From JASFYU01 sp045046905 (GTDB lineage: Bacteria > Bacteroidota > Bacteroidia > Flavobacteriales > Flavobacteriaceae): a stretch of DNA of 25,048 bases. A program made the position numbers and the translations under genes. Within the stretch, counting starts at the first letter, position 1. Every line of letters starts with the position of its first letter. The notes beneath the pieces are model-generated. The model made no database searches and was not told where the DNA came from. It worked only from the letters and a program-made list of their open reading frames with translations. Location: positions 1 to 25,048 of the forward strand of contig JASFYU010000005.1 in the NCBI GenBank assembly GCA_045046905.1, written 5' to 3'. Below, one piece after another: positions 1 to 9,385 of this stretch.

Positions 1-1254
1 GTCTTACTTATATTTCTTTATTTACTCTTTAATAAAGGTCTTACCTTTAAAGGAGGTATCGCGTTTGGATTGTTATTTTTTATTTTTATCCCAGTATGGG
101 TAATGATTTTTACAGGTCAAATAGAGCTTTCCAAAGCCGATTTTGGCTCAACAATATTATCTGATGTTGTTTTGGTTCAAAATATAAAATCATCTTTCTT
201 ACTCTTAGGGTATATTTTTTTCATAATCATCTATTTATACCTTCCGTCAAAATCTTTTACTAAACAGACAAAATTGTCTAACATTTTGAATCTAAAGTTT
301 TATCTATTGACCTATGCAATAACCATGATGATTATTCTGCTCGGGTCTGGCCTTTTGAAAGGTGGAAATTGGTACTACAATAGGCACGAATTTTTTGAAA
401 ACTCTGGATCTTTCGCTATTTTAATCGCTTTTGTTTTAAATGCCTCAAAAATTTTACTTATTTCCACTTTGATAAACAAATGGCTTAACAGGAAAATTAA
501 TATTTATTGGTTCTTTGTACTTATTGGGGCATTTACTTTTTGGGATATGTTTTTTAGCGGCAATAGAATTTATTTATTTTGTACCGCGATTATAATTTTG
601 TTTATCTTTTTGAAGAGATATCCCCTAAAGAGTTTTGTTCTAATTCCACTAAGTATTCCCTTGATTTTTTATATGGGCTATTTCGCATCTATTTTCAGGC
701 ATATAAGAGGACCGCTTTTTGCCGAAGGATTTCCTACAATGAAAATATTTATGACGAACCTTAAAAGAGCGATGGTGCTTGAGCCTCCAAAATTAGAATC
801 CTTTTTCCTGGGCATTTCGGAATCTGTGAATGTCAATGTTATCTATGACATTTTTAATTACTATGACAATTATTTATGGGGGGCAACCTACTTAAAGACA
901 CTTTTCTTTTATGTTCCGAGATCATTATGGGAGAGCAAACCTGAAAGTATTACCTTAATATCGGCAAATACATTTGGCGGGTCGTCTTTGGTGACTACAA
1001 TTATTGGTGAAATGCAGATGAACTTTTCCTTTTTGGGAATGTTTTTACTTCCTGTTTTATTATGGACTAGTGAAAGAATATTTCTTTTTTCCCTAAAAGG
1101 GTATTCATCCATTTCGGGCATTATATTGTTTTTCTTTGGACTCTTAATTTTTAGAATGCCATTTTCAGATGAATTTTTGGTATTTGTGTTTTTGGTGGGA
1201 ATCCTCAGGTTGGGCAGCCTTAAGTTTAAAATTAAAAATTGGAGCTATTTATGA
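1..1254 (+). CDS. oligosaccharide repeat-unit polymerase (Wzy type), 5' truncated
   Basis: The reading frame is open from the first base of the window, so the start lies upstream; 417 codons are visible. The protein is very hydrophobic, with many predicted membrane helices. Near residue 306 is PRSLWESKP, followed about 30 residues later by GEMQMNFSFLG. This pairing (PRxxWxxKP, then GExxxNFxxxG) is the pattern I associate with O-antigen/oligosaccharide repeat-unit polymerases. Such proteins join lipid-linked repeat units on the periplasmic face of the inner membrane. The stop codon overlaps the next start as ATGA, so the two genes are probably translationally coupled. The sequence is strongly AT-rich, as is usual for wzy genes. 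The family is likely; the exact polymer is unknown. Confidence 0.75.
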   Translation, partial: VLLIFLYLLFNKGLTFKGGIAFGLLFFIFIPVWVMIFTGQIELSKADFGSTILSDVVLVQNIKSSFLLLGYIFFIIIYLYLPSKSFTKQTKLSNILNLKFYLLTYAITMMIILLGSGLLKGGNWYYNRHEFFENSGSFAILIAFVLNASKILLISTLINKWLNRKINIYWFFVLIGAFTFWDMFFSGNRIYLFCTAIIILFIFLKRYPLKSFVLIPLSIPLIFYMGYFASIFRHIRGPLFAEGFPTMKIFMTNLKRAMVLEPPKLESFFLGISESVNVNVIYDIFNYYDNYLWGATYLKTLFFYVPRSLWESKPESITLISANTFGGSSLVTTIIGEMQMNFSFLGMFLLPVLLWTSERIFLFSLKGYSSISGIILFFFGLLIFRMPFSDEFLVFVFLVGILRLGSLKFKIKNWSYL

Positions 1255-2519
1255 CTCTTACTCTTAAAAATAGCTTCGTAAAAGAAAAGAACATCGGGCG
1301 AATAATTTTGCTTTTTGCATTTTTTCCAATTATTCCAAACTTTATGAAAGGCCTACCAGTTATCTTACTATTAGTGGTAGCCGGAGCTTTATATAAGAAA
1401 AATAAAATTGCGTGGCGGCCATTACTTATCAATTCCTCTCTTTATTTGACCTATGTTATAACTCTTTTATATACGGATAATTTTAAATATTCGGTCGATA
1501 AATTGGAAACTGGACTCTCAATACTGATTTTGCCTGTCATATTTTTTGTTTTCTTACCCGAGTTTAAAATTCGCCCTTCCCTTAGGACAAATTTTTTTAA
1601 ACTCTTTATTATTTCTACAGCTATTTTTTCTATTACGGTCATTGTGTGGGTCTTGATTGATGATACCACGGTTTACTATAAAGATTGGTACTCCAACAAA
1701 TTTCGAACAATTATAAAAAACATTTATTTAATAGGACAACATCCAATATATGCCTCAATTTTCATTTCACTTTCAGTTATTTTATTTTTAGAACTATTAA
1801 AGGAAAAGGAGCTAAAATCTTTTTTTAAACTATCGCTTTTTTCATTATTGACATTGGTGAATATTAGTCTTTTGTTGATGCTTTTAAGCAAGGGTATTGT
1901 AATAGCTTTAATGATTGTGATTGCTTTTTTTATTGCGAAAGACCCAAAAGTAAAATCATATAAAAAATTGATTTTCACGTCATTTTTTGCAGGTATAATT
2001 GCGCTTTTTATTTTTAACCGTAGAATGAGTGAGTTACTGATGAAAGAAACCTTTCTGGAGGTTAACCCCAATTTTTCGACGAGTATAAGAGTTGGTGTAT
2101 ATAAATGCACTTTAAAACTAATAAAGGAGGAATGGGTCTTTGGATATGGGGTAGGAGATTCTCAAGACGCCTTAAACGGTTGCTATGCCCTTGAGAATAA
2201 ATTACTTTTAAAAGGAGAATATAATACCCATAGTCAATATTTGGACATAGTTCTAAAGACAGGTATTTTTGGGCTCATAATCTTCCTATTATTTTTAAGT
2301 AGCAATATCCTTAAGGCAAGAAAAAATAATAATCACTTAGCTATATCTATAATCCTATTTTATGTTATCGCTTTTTTGACAGAAAATATTTTAGCTCGTC
2401 AATCTGGTGTAATTCTATTCTATTTTCTAGTGCTATTTCTTAATAACAAAACAATTAACTCGAATGAGATAGTAAGTGTAAATAAGGAGGACTATTTAAC
2501 AAATGATAATTTAGCATAG
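1251..2519 (+). CDS. O-antigen ligase family (Wzy_C/WaaL-like) membrane protein
   Basis: A 422-residue polytopic membrane protein. I chose the ATG at 1251, which overlaps the previous stop (ATGA) and has GGAG about 7 bases upstream; an in-frame TTG at 1239 would add four residues. Around residues 323-340 is NTHSQYLDIVLKTGIFG, the His-containing periplasmic-loop motif typical of the O-antigen ligase/polymerase superfamily (PF04932), flanked by long hydrophobic helices. It could transfer the finished glycan to lipid A core or another acceptor, or act as a second polymerase; sequence alone does not decide. The gene is extremely AT-rich: bases 2281-2340 contain only 15 G/C of 60. It is followed by a 70-base AT-rich gap in which I see no clear promoter. 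Confidence 0.8.
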   Translation: MTLTLKNSFVKEKNIGRIILLFAFFPIIPNFMKGLPVILLLVVAGALYKKNKIAWRPLLINSSLYLTYVITLLYTDNFKYSVDKLETGLSILILPVIFFVFLPEFKIRPSLRTNFFKLFIISTAIFSITVIVWVLIDDTTVYYKDWYSNKFRTIIKNIYLIGQHPIYASIFISLSVILFLELLKEKELKSFFKLSLFSLLTLVNISLLLMLLSKGIVIALMIVIAFFIAKDPKVKSYKKLIFTSFFAGIIALFIFNRRMSELLMKETFLEVNPNFSTSIRVGVYKCTLKLIKEEWVFGYGVGDSQDALNGCYALENKLLLKGEYNTHSQYLDIVLKTGIFGLIIFLLFLSSNILKARKNNNHLAISIILFYVIAFLTENILARQSGVILFYFLVLFLNNKTINSNEIVSVNKEDYLTNDNLA

Positions 2520-2589
2520 CTTGTAATCTAAATGAAGTAGTAATTAATATACTATTTTTAATTTTTCAATAATTTATTAAAGAACTATA

Positions 2590-3147
2590 ATGCAAGATTT
2601 ATCAATGTATGCTAATCCGGATAATTTTAGGGGAAGGTCTAAAATATTTGTTCAATTATGGTGGATTGTGCAAGCCCTTTTATTTAAACCATCCCCTCAA
2701 TTTTTGTACGGATGGAGGAGGTTTTTATTACGTTGTTTTGGCGCGAAAATAGGTAAGGCAGTAATAATTCGGCCATCTGTTAGTATCACATATCCATGGA
2801 AATTATCAATAGGAGATTATAGTTGGGTCGGAGATGCTGCAGTGCTATATACCCTTGGTGAAATAAGTATAGGAAAAAATACTGTTGTTTCCCAAAGGAG
2901 TTATCTTTGTACGGGGTCTCATGATTATACTAAAATAGATTTTCCAATCTATAGTAAAAAAATTGATATCGAGGATGAATGTTGGCTTGGTACAGATGTG
3001 TATGTGGGTCCTAATGTTAGTATCGGCAAAGGAACAATAGTAGGTGCAAGAAGTAGTGTGTTTAAAAATTTACCTTCTGGAAAAGTATGTATAGGTAGCC
3101 CTGCAAGAGTAATTAAAGACAGACAGATAATTGATGGTAAAAAGTAA
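2590..3147 (+). CDS. wcaF: WcaF-like polysaccharide O-acetyltransferase (left-handed beta-helix)
   Basis: A 185-residue protein, close to the length of E. coli WcaF. An N-terminal aromatic segment (VQLWWIVQALLFKPSPQFLYG) is followed by hexapeptide repeats such as ISIGKNTVV, VYVGPNVSIG and GTIVGARSSV. These form a left-handed beta-helix that trimerises and binds acetyl-CoA. His111 in GSHDYT is the expected catalytic histidine, and the C-terminal GSPAR is typical of the family. It would O-acetylate a sugar of the lipid-linked repeat unit in the cytoplasm. The C-terminus overlaps the next gene by 14 bases, supporting one operon with the WcaI-like glycosyltransferase, which is also its neighbour in colanic-acid-type clusters. 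The family is secure; the acceptor sugar is unknown. Confidence 0.88.
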   Translation: MQDLSMYANPDNFRGRSKIFVQLWWIVQALLFKPSPQFLYGWRRFLLRCFGAKIGKAVIIRPSVSITYPWKLSIGDYSWVGDAAVLYTLGEISIGKNTVVSQRSYLCTGSHDYTKIDFPIYSKKIDIEDECWLGTDVYVGPNVSIGKGTIVGARSSVFKNLPSGKVCIGSPARVIKDRQIIDGKK

Positions 3148-4306
3148 AAGAATTCTTATTATTTCACCTTTTTTTTTCCCAGAACCAATTTCTACTGGAA
3201 AGTTTAATACAGATATGGTTCTAGCTTTACGTGACAAAGGGCATAAAGTTACGGTCATATGTTCTCACCCATTATATCCTAAGTGGGTTCCTGAGAAAAG
3301 TGAGGAACAGTTGTCTGAAATCAAAATAATAAGAGGAGGAGGCAATTTGCGATACTCAAAGAGGCCTGTGTTGCGAAGAGCAACTTTGGAAATTTGGTAT
3401 GCTTTTTTTGTGATGCTCAAAATATTTAGGCATAGAAAACAGATTGATATTATTATCCCTGTTTTCCCTCCTAGTTTAGCCTTTTATGTTATTCGGCCAT
3501 TGTTGAAAAAGAACACCATAAAAATTGGAATGGTACATGACCTTCAAGAGGTATATACTAAGAGTAAAAAAGGTATTTTAAATAAAAGTATTGGCTTTTT
3601 GATAAAAATAGTAGAACAGAACACGTTTAAAGCATGTCATAAGCTAATATTTTTGTCGAAGGAAATGAAAGAAACAGCAAAAGTATTTTATTCTCTTAAT
3701 AACGATAAACTTACCACGCAGTATCCTTTCTCAACGATTATGGAATCGGAAATGACCAATGATCTTGAGGAAATCCTTCCGAAAGAAAAGACTCATATAG
3801 TTTATTCTGGAGCTTTAGGGGAAAAACAGAACCCAAATGGGGTTTATGATTTTTTCAATAGGGCATCTCAGAAATTAAATAACATATGCTTTCATTTTTT
3901 TTCTCAAGGTCATTTGTTTGAGAAGTTAAAATCTAGGAACAATAATCCTAAAATATTTTTTCATGATTTAGTCCCACGTAAAAATATCGAAGAACTGTAT
4001 AAAAGAAGTTCAGTACAGATAATACCGCAATTATCAGGAACATCGAAAGGCTCGCTGCCATCAAAACTTCCTAATCTTTTATTATCTGGCTGTAACATAC
4101 TATTCATTACTGACAAGGGAAGTGAAATAGAAAATCTTTTTATTGACCATAAATTAAATAAGGTAGTGACCTCATGGAATCATGAAATTTTATTTAATGC
4201 ATTAAATGAAATTTTGAGGAATTTGAACAGCGATAAAGAAAATCAAATTAAAGTGGCCAAAGAGCTTTTTAGCATAAACTCTATGACTGAGAAAATAACA
4301 TCATGA
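3134..4306 (+). CDS. wcaI: WcaI-like glycosyltransferase, GT4 family
   Basis: A 390-residue GT-B glycosyltransferase. I start at the ATG at 3134, within the end of the acetyltransferase gene; a TTG directly before it is the alternative. The N-terminus (KRILIISPFFFPEPISTGKF) with the following CSHPLYPKW is characteristic of WcaI-type enzymes. Around residues 300-320, GTSKGSLPSKLPNLLLSG corresponds to the GT4 nucleotide-sugar loop (PSKLxxxLxxG). It would add one sugar to the undecaprenyl-linked repeat unit on the cytoplasmic membrane surface. The stop codon overlaps the next start (ATGA). Its donor and linkage cannot be read from the sequence. Confidence 0.85.
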   Translation: MVKSKRILIISPFFFPEPISTGKFNTDMVLALRDKGHKVTVICSHPLYPKWVPEKSEEQLSEIKIIRGGGNLRYSKRPVLRRATLEIWYAFFVMLKIFRHRKQIDIIIPVFPPSLAFYVIRPLLKKNTIKIGMVHDLQEVYTKSKKGILNKSIGFLIKIVEQNTFKACHKLIFLSKEMKETAKVFYSLNNDKLTTQYPFSTIMESEMTNDLEEILPKEKTHIVYSGALGEKQNPNGVYDFFNRASQKLNNICFHFFSQGHLFEKLKSRNNNPKIFFHDLVPRKNIEELYKRSSVQIIPQLSGTSKGSLPSKLPNLLLSGCNILFITDKGSEIENLFIDHKLNKVVTSWNHEILFNALNEILRNLNSDKENQIKVAKELFSINSMTEKITS

Positions 4307-5277
4307 CGGAGAATTATTTATTATTTGGAGGAAGTGGATTTATCGGGGGGCATATTGTGAATTATATAGTAAACCTGACAAAACAAAAGGCCTTTGTTTT
4401 TGATATAGAGCCGTCAAAGTCAGAAGGGGCAAATTATGAGCAAATTGATGTGAAGCACGAAATAATTACAAAATATAGCCCTTTAAATACAGATGTTATT
4501 CTCAATCTGTCGGCAATACATCGAACCCCAGGCCATCCATCAAATGAGTATTTTGAAACAAATCTTTTGGGCGCGAAGAATGTTTGTGATTATGCTAGAA
4601 AATATGGGGTGAATACGATTGTTTTTACGAGCTCTATAGCTGTTTATGGTACTTATGAAGAACAAAAAACAGAAGATACCGTTCCAATGCCAGATATACC
4701 ATACGGAATATCTAAATTAACTGCCGAATATATTCATAAATTATGGCAATTAGAAGACCCAGAAAAGAGAAAGTTGATAATTGTAAGGCCCGGGGTAGTA
4801 TTTGGCGAAAATGAAAATGGAAATTTCACAAGATTAATTAATTCAATCTCCAAAAATCGTTTTTTTTACCCGGGTAGAAGAGATACAATAAAGGCGTGTA
4901 TTTATGTTAAAGATTTGGTAGACGCTATCTTTAGTATGATAACAAAAGAAGCATCGGGTGTTTGCACATATAATATGACTTATGACCCACCTCCATCAAT
5001 TGTTGAAATTTGTGAAACAATAAGTGAAAAAGCTAGAATAGCTAAACCGTATATTAAGCTGCCAGCTACTTTTTTACTGATAATTTCAAGAATAGTATAT
5101 ATGATTTCAAGAAATGAAAATTATCATCCTGACAGAGTCAGAAAATTAATGATATCTAATAATATTAACGGGATGAAACTAAACAGTAGGTATTTATTGA
5201 AATTTGGTTTAAGCAATGGAATTCAGGATTGGATGAATTCAACAAACTTTAATAAAGAGAATGGCAATATTTATTAA
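4303..5277 (+). CDS. NAD-dependent epimerase/dehydratase (extended SDR)
   Basis: A 324-residue extended short-chain dehydrogenase/reductase. The Rossmann motif GGSGFIG is at residues 9-15. Catalytic residues are visible as FTSSIAVYG (Ser110/111) and YGISK (Tyr134, Lys138). Such enzymes epimerise, dehydrate or reduce nucleotide sugars in the cytoplasm. In this position it most likely makes an activated sugar for the repeat unit. The start ATG overlaps the upstream stop, so it is coupled to the GT4 gene. The C-terminal half is divergent from the well-known GalE, RmlB and UXS groups, so I do not name a substrate. Codon use is AT-rich like its upstream neighbours. Confidence 0.85.
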   Translation: MTENYLLFGGSGFIGGHIVNYIVNLTKQKAFVFDIEPSKSEGANYEQIDVKHEIITKYSPLNTDVILNLSAIHRTPGHPSNEYFETNLLGAKNVCDYARKYGVNTIVFTSSIAVYGTYEEQKTEDTVPMPDIPYGISKLTAEYIHKLWQLEDPEKRKLIIVRPGVVFGENENGNFTRLINSISKNRFFYPGRRDTIKACIYVKDLVDAIFSMITKEASGVCTYNMTYDPPPSIVEICETISEKARIAKPYIKLPATFLLIISRIVYMISRNENYHPDRVRKLMISNNINGMKLNSRYLLKFGLSNGIQDWMNSTNFNKENGNIY

Positions 5278-5343
5278 GAAGATACTTGAAGATTATTAGA
5301 AATCTCTTTTAAATGCTTTATATTTAGTTATATTATAATTCAA

Positions 5344-6696
<1,353 letters not shown>

Positions 6697-6726
6697 CGTT
6701 AACGTATTAATATAGTAAAGGTTTTG

Positions 6727-7713
6727 ATGAAACGAATTTTAATCACAGGTGCCGCAGGTTTTTTAGGATCACATTTATGCGACCGGTTTATCAAGGAGGG
6801 CTTTCATGTCATAGCGATGGACAACCTCATAACAGGAGATATAAAGAATATTGAACACCTTTTTCCCTTAGAACAATTCGAATTTCACCACCATGATGTG
6901 ACGAAATTTGTTCATGTTCCCGGAAAACTGGATTATATCTTACATTTTGCTTCTCCTGCCAGTCCGATAGATTATTTGAAAATTCCGATACAAACCTTAA
7001 AAGTTGGCTCGCTAGGCACCTTGAATTTGCTGGGTCTTGCCAAAGAGAAAAAGGCGACCATATTGGTCGCTTCTACATCTGAAATCTATGGGGATCCCTT
7101 GGTGCATCCACAGACCGAGGAATATTATGGCAATGTAAATACTATTGGTCCTAGAGGCGTTTATGATGAGGCCAAACGGTTTCAGGAGTCAATTACTATG
7201 GCCTATCATCGTTTTCATGGCCTAGAAACACGTATCGTACGTATTTTCAACACCTATGGCCCTCGAATGCGCCTGAATGATGGGCGCGTTATTCCCGCGT
7301 TTATGGGTCAGGCGCTTCGAGGAGAGGACCTCACGGTATTTGGTGATGGTTCACAGACCAGATCGTTCTGTTATGTAGACGATGAAGTAGAAGGCATATA
7401 TCGCTTGTTGATGAGCGACTATGCGGATCCCGTGAACATTGGCAACCCACATGAAATTACAATCCGTGAATTTGCCGAGGAGATTATCAAATTAACGGGT
7501 ACCAACCAGAAGATAATCTATAGACCCCTACCTCAAGACGACCCTCTTCAACGCCGCCCTGATATTTCAAAAGCTAAAGAAATTCTGGGTTGGGAACCAA
7601 AAGTCGGAAGGGCTGAAGGAATGAAAAAAACCTTTGATTACTTTAAGACTCTATCCAAGGAAGAATTGGATAAGAAAGAACATAGGAATTTCGGCAACAA
7701 AAATGAAAAATAG
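6727..7713 (+). CDS. UDP-glucuronate decarboxylase (UDP-xylose synthase)
   Basis: A 328-residue extended SDR. I start at the ATG at 6727; a TTG just before it is possible. Visible features are the NAD motif GAAGFLG (residues 8-14), STSEIYGDP with Ser118 and Glu119, YDEAK (Tyr146, Lys150), RIFNTYGPRM, and an arginine in DPLQRRPD. The glutamate after the catalytic Ser/Thr and this late arginine mark decarboxylating members (UXS, ArnA) rather than plain epimerases. It would convert UDP-glucuronate to UDP-xylose through a 4-keto intermediate, so xylose is a likely component of the surface glycan. Bases 7261-7320 contain 35 G/C of 60, much more than the polymerase genes upstream. It is the last gene before a candidate terminator. 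Confidence 0.92.
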   Translation: MKRILITGAAGFLGSHLCDRFIKEGFHVIAMDNLITGDIKNIEHLFPLEQFEFHHHDVTKFVHVPGKLDYILHFASPASPIDYLKIPIQTLKVGSLGTLNLLGLAKEKKATILVASTSEIYGDPLVHPQTEEYYGNVNTIGPRGVYDEAKRFQESITMAYHRFHGLETRIVRIFNTYGPRMRLNDGRVIPAFMGQALRGEDLTVFGDGSQTRSFCYVDDEVEGIYRLLMSDYADPVNIGNPHEITIREFAEEIIKLTGTNQKIIYRPLPQDDPLQRRPDISKAKEILGWEPKVGRAEGMKKTFDYFKTLSKEELDKKEHRNFGNKNEK

Positions 7714-7727
7714 AGCCTAGAGCATTT

Positions 7728-7755
7728 CCTGTACTTTTTAAATACAGGCTAGTTT
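7728..7755 (+). terminator. candidate terminator after UDP-xylose synthase gene
   Basis: CCTGTA (7728-7733) and TACAGG (7743-7748) form a perfect 6-bp inverted repeat around an AT-rich 9-base loop, followed by a short T-rich stretch (CTAGTTTAAAAT). It sits 15 bases after the UDP-xylose synthase stop and before the purD promoter region, where a terminator is expected. The T-tract is short, so the call is tentative. Confidence 0.4.
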
Positions 7756-7796
7756 AAAATATCAAAATCATGTATAGATAATTGCTTTCCAAAGTG

Positions 7797-7804
7797 TATT
7801 TTTG
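7797..7804 (+). promoter_or_regulatory. candidate Bacteroidetes -7 element for purD
   Basis: TATTTTTG matches the Bacteroidetes -7 consensus TAnnTTTG exactly and ends 15 bases before the purD ATG, giving a very short leader. I do not see a TTG at the usual 17-23 base spacing (the nearest, at 7782, is too close), so only half of the promoter is supported. Confidence 0.4.
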
Positions 7805-7819
7805 CCCAAACTTTCGAAT

Positions 7820-9094
7820 ATGAACATTCTTATCCTTGGCTCTGGTGGTCGCGAGCACACACTGGCTTGGAAACTAAAACAAAGTCCAATCCTGACAAAT
7901 CTTTATGTAGCTCCAGGAAACGCAGGTACCGCAATGATTTCGAATAATATACCCATTGGTGTAAATGATTTTGAGGAGATAAAGAATGCCGTTCTTTCCA
8001 AAGAAATAAATATGGTCATTGTTGGGCCTGAAGACCCCTTGGTTAATGGAATACACGATTTTTTCTTGAATGATGCCGAACTTAAACATATTTCGGTGAT
8101 TGGTCCTCAAAAGGCGGCTGCGGCCTTGGAAGGAAGCAAGGAATTTGCAAAAGAGTTTATGATCAGGCACAATATTCCTACCGCCGCCTATCAAAGTTTT
8201 ACAGCCGAAACTTTAGACGCAGGCTTTGCATTTTTAGAGACCTTAAATGCCCCGTATGTATTAAAGGCCGATGGTTTGGCAGCCGGAAAAGGGGTGTTGA
8301 TACTTCAAGATTTGAATGAAGCAAAGCAGGAGCTCAGAATGATGCTTGTCGATGCCAAGTTTGGAGCGGCAAGTACCACAGTAGTAATCGAGGAATTCTT
8401 GGCAGGTATAGAATTGAGTGTTTTTGTGCTGACTGATGGAAAGGACTATAAGGTTTTGCCAACGGCAAAGGACTACAAACGTATTGGTGAAGGAGATACC
8501 GGTCTCAATACTGGCGGTATGGGGGCAATATCACCCGTTCCTTTCGTAGATCAGGAGCTTATGAGCAAGATACACGAACGGATCGTGAAACCGACCGTAG
8601 AAGGGCTTAAAAAAGACGAACTCCCCTATATCGGATTTATTTTTATAGGATTGATAATGGTAGGAAAAGATCCCTTTGTCATAGAATACAATGTTCGTCT
8701 GGGCGACCCCGAGACTGAGGTCGTGATTCCAAGAATTCAGAATGATCTGGTAACTGTATTCCAGGCCATGGCCAATCAGACCTTGAATGCTATTGATCTA
8801 CAAATTGACAGGCGTTCGGCAACAACGGTAATGCTCGTATCAGGGGGCTATCCTGAGGCCTATGAAAAAGGAAAAGAGATTACAGGGCTTGAAAATATAG
8901 ACGACGACTCCTTGGTCTTCCATGCCGGTACCCAGATTAAAGAGGGCAGCGTAATCACCAATGGCGGTAGGGTTATGTCGATTACGTCTTATGGAGATGA
9001 TTTTAACGAAGCGCTAAAAAAATCCTACCACAATGTAGAAAAGATACATTTTGAAGGAATGAACTACCGTAAAGATCTAGGCTTTGATCTATAA
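7820..9094 (+). CDS. purD: phosphoribosylamine-glycine ligase (GAR synthetase)
   Basis: A 424-residue protein of the usual PurD length. The start at 7820 places the conserved GSGGREH at residues 7-13; a TTG 18 bases upstream would add six residues outside the family pattern. Other PurD/ATP-grasp landmarks are GPEDPLV, YVLKADGLAAGKGV, NTGGMGAISPVP and EYNVRLGDPETEV. It catalyses ATP-dependent ligation of glycine to 5-phosphoribosylamine, the second step of de novo purine synthesis, in the cytoplasm. It stands alone between the glycan locus and a convergent small gene, and probably has its own promoter (-7 element at 7797). Confidence 0.97.
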   Translation: MNILILGSGGREHTLAWKLKQSPILTNLYVAPGNAGTAMISNNIPIGVNDFEEIKNAVLSKEINMVIVGPEDPLVNGIHDFFLNDAELKHISVIGPQKAAAALEGSKEFAKEFMIRHNIPTAAYQSFTAETLDAGFAFLETLNAPYVLKADGLAAGKGVLILQDLNEAKQELRMMLVDAKFGAASTTVVIEEFLAGIELSVFVLTDGKDYKVLPTAKDYKRIGEGDTGLNTGGMGAISPVPFVDQELMSKIHERIVKPTVEGLKKDELPYIGFIFIGLIMVGKDPFVIEYNVRLGDPETEVVIPRIQNDLVTVFQAMANQTLNAIDLQIDRRSATTVMLVSGGYPEAYEKGKEITGLENIDDDSLVFHAGTQIKEGSVITNGGRVMSITSYGDDFNEALKKSYHNVEKIHFEGMNYRKDLGFDL

Positions 9095-9107
9095 ATCTTA
9101 GATCGAA
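9083..9107. terminator. candidate hairpin between convergent purD and DUF6341 genes
   Basis: GATCTA (9086-9091) and TAGATC (9099-9104) form a perfect 6-bp inverted repeat around a 7-base loop that contains the purD stop codon. With one G-U pair the stem extends outward to 9083/9107. It lies between convergent genes and could act on both strands, but no clear T-run follows, so support is weak. Confidence 0.3.
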
Positions 9108-9113
9108 CTCAGC

Positions 9114-9335
9114 TTATAAATAGGTATGGGCCGAAAGATCATTCTCCTCTTCCCCGCTTTTATCGAATTCTCTTAATTGTAGCATCCAATAGATAAATGC
9201 CGCACCACCGATAAGGATAAAGATGCAGCTCAGAAAATTCGCAGTCCACCAACTCCCGGTAAATCGCAACAAATCATAGGGTACAAAAAGAACATTAACA
9301 AATAAATCTTCTATGCCTTCAAAAATTGCCTTCAT
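9114..9335 (-). CDS. DUF6341 family small membrane protein
   Basis: A 73-residue protein beginning MKAIFEGIEDLFVNVLFVPYD, with one clear membrane helix (NFLSCIFILIGGAAFIYWML, about residues 34-53) and an acidic C-terminal tail. I recognise it as the DUF6341 family of flavobacteria, which has no established function and in my recollection usually lies beside purD and DUF6427, as here. It is convergent with purD (19-base gap) and divergent from DUF6427 (40-base gap). A well-matched promoter lies just upstream on the minus strand. The family assignment is from memory of sequence and context. Confidence 0.75.
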   Translation of the reverse strand: MKAIFEGIEDLFVNVLFVPYDLLRFTGSWWTANFLSCIFILIGGAAFIYWMLQLREFDKSGEEENDLSAHTYL

Positions 9336-9355
9336 CTTATAGTATATTTACCATA

Positions 9356-9385
9356 CAAAAATACAAAAACCCAAGATGATTTCAA
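9356..9385 (-). promoter_or_regulatory. Bacteroidetes promoter for DUF6341 gene
   Basis: On the minus strand a TTG (plus 9383-9385), an exact 19-base spacer and TATTTTTG (plus 9356-9363) match the flavobacterial pattern TTG-N17-23-TAnnTTTG. Transcription would start near 9349, about 14 bases before the DUF6341 start codon. The -33 box lies inside the first codons of the divergent DUF6427 gene, so RNA polymerase binding here would cover the start of that gene. Confidence 0.55.

Noticed and set aside
1724..2110. 128-codon antisense open frame in the O-antigen ligase gene
   Set aside because: Lysine- and isoleucine-rich shadow of an AT-rich membrane-protein gene; the sense strand has clear family motifs.
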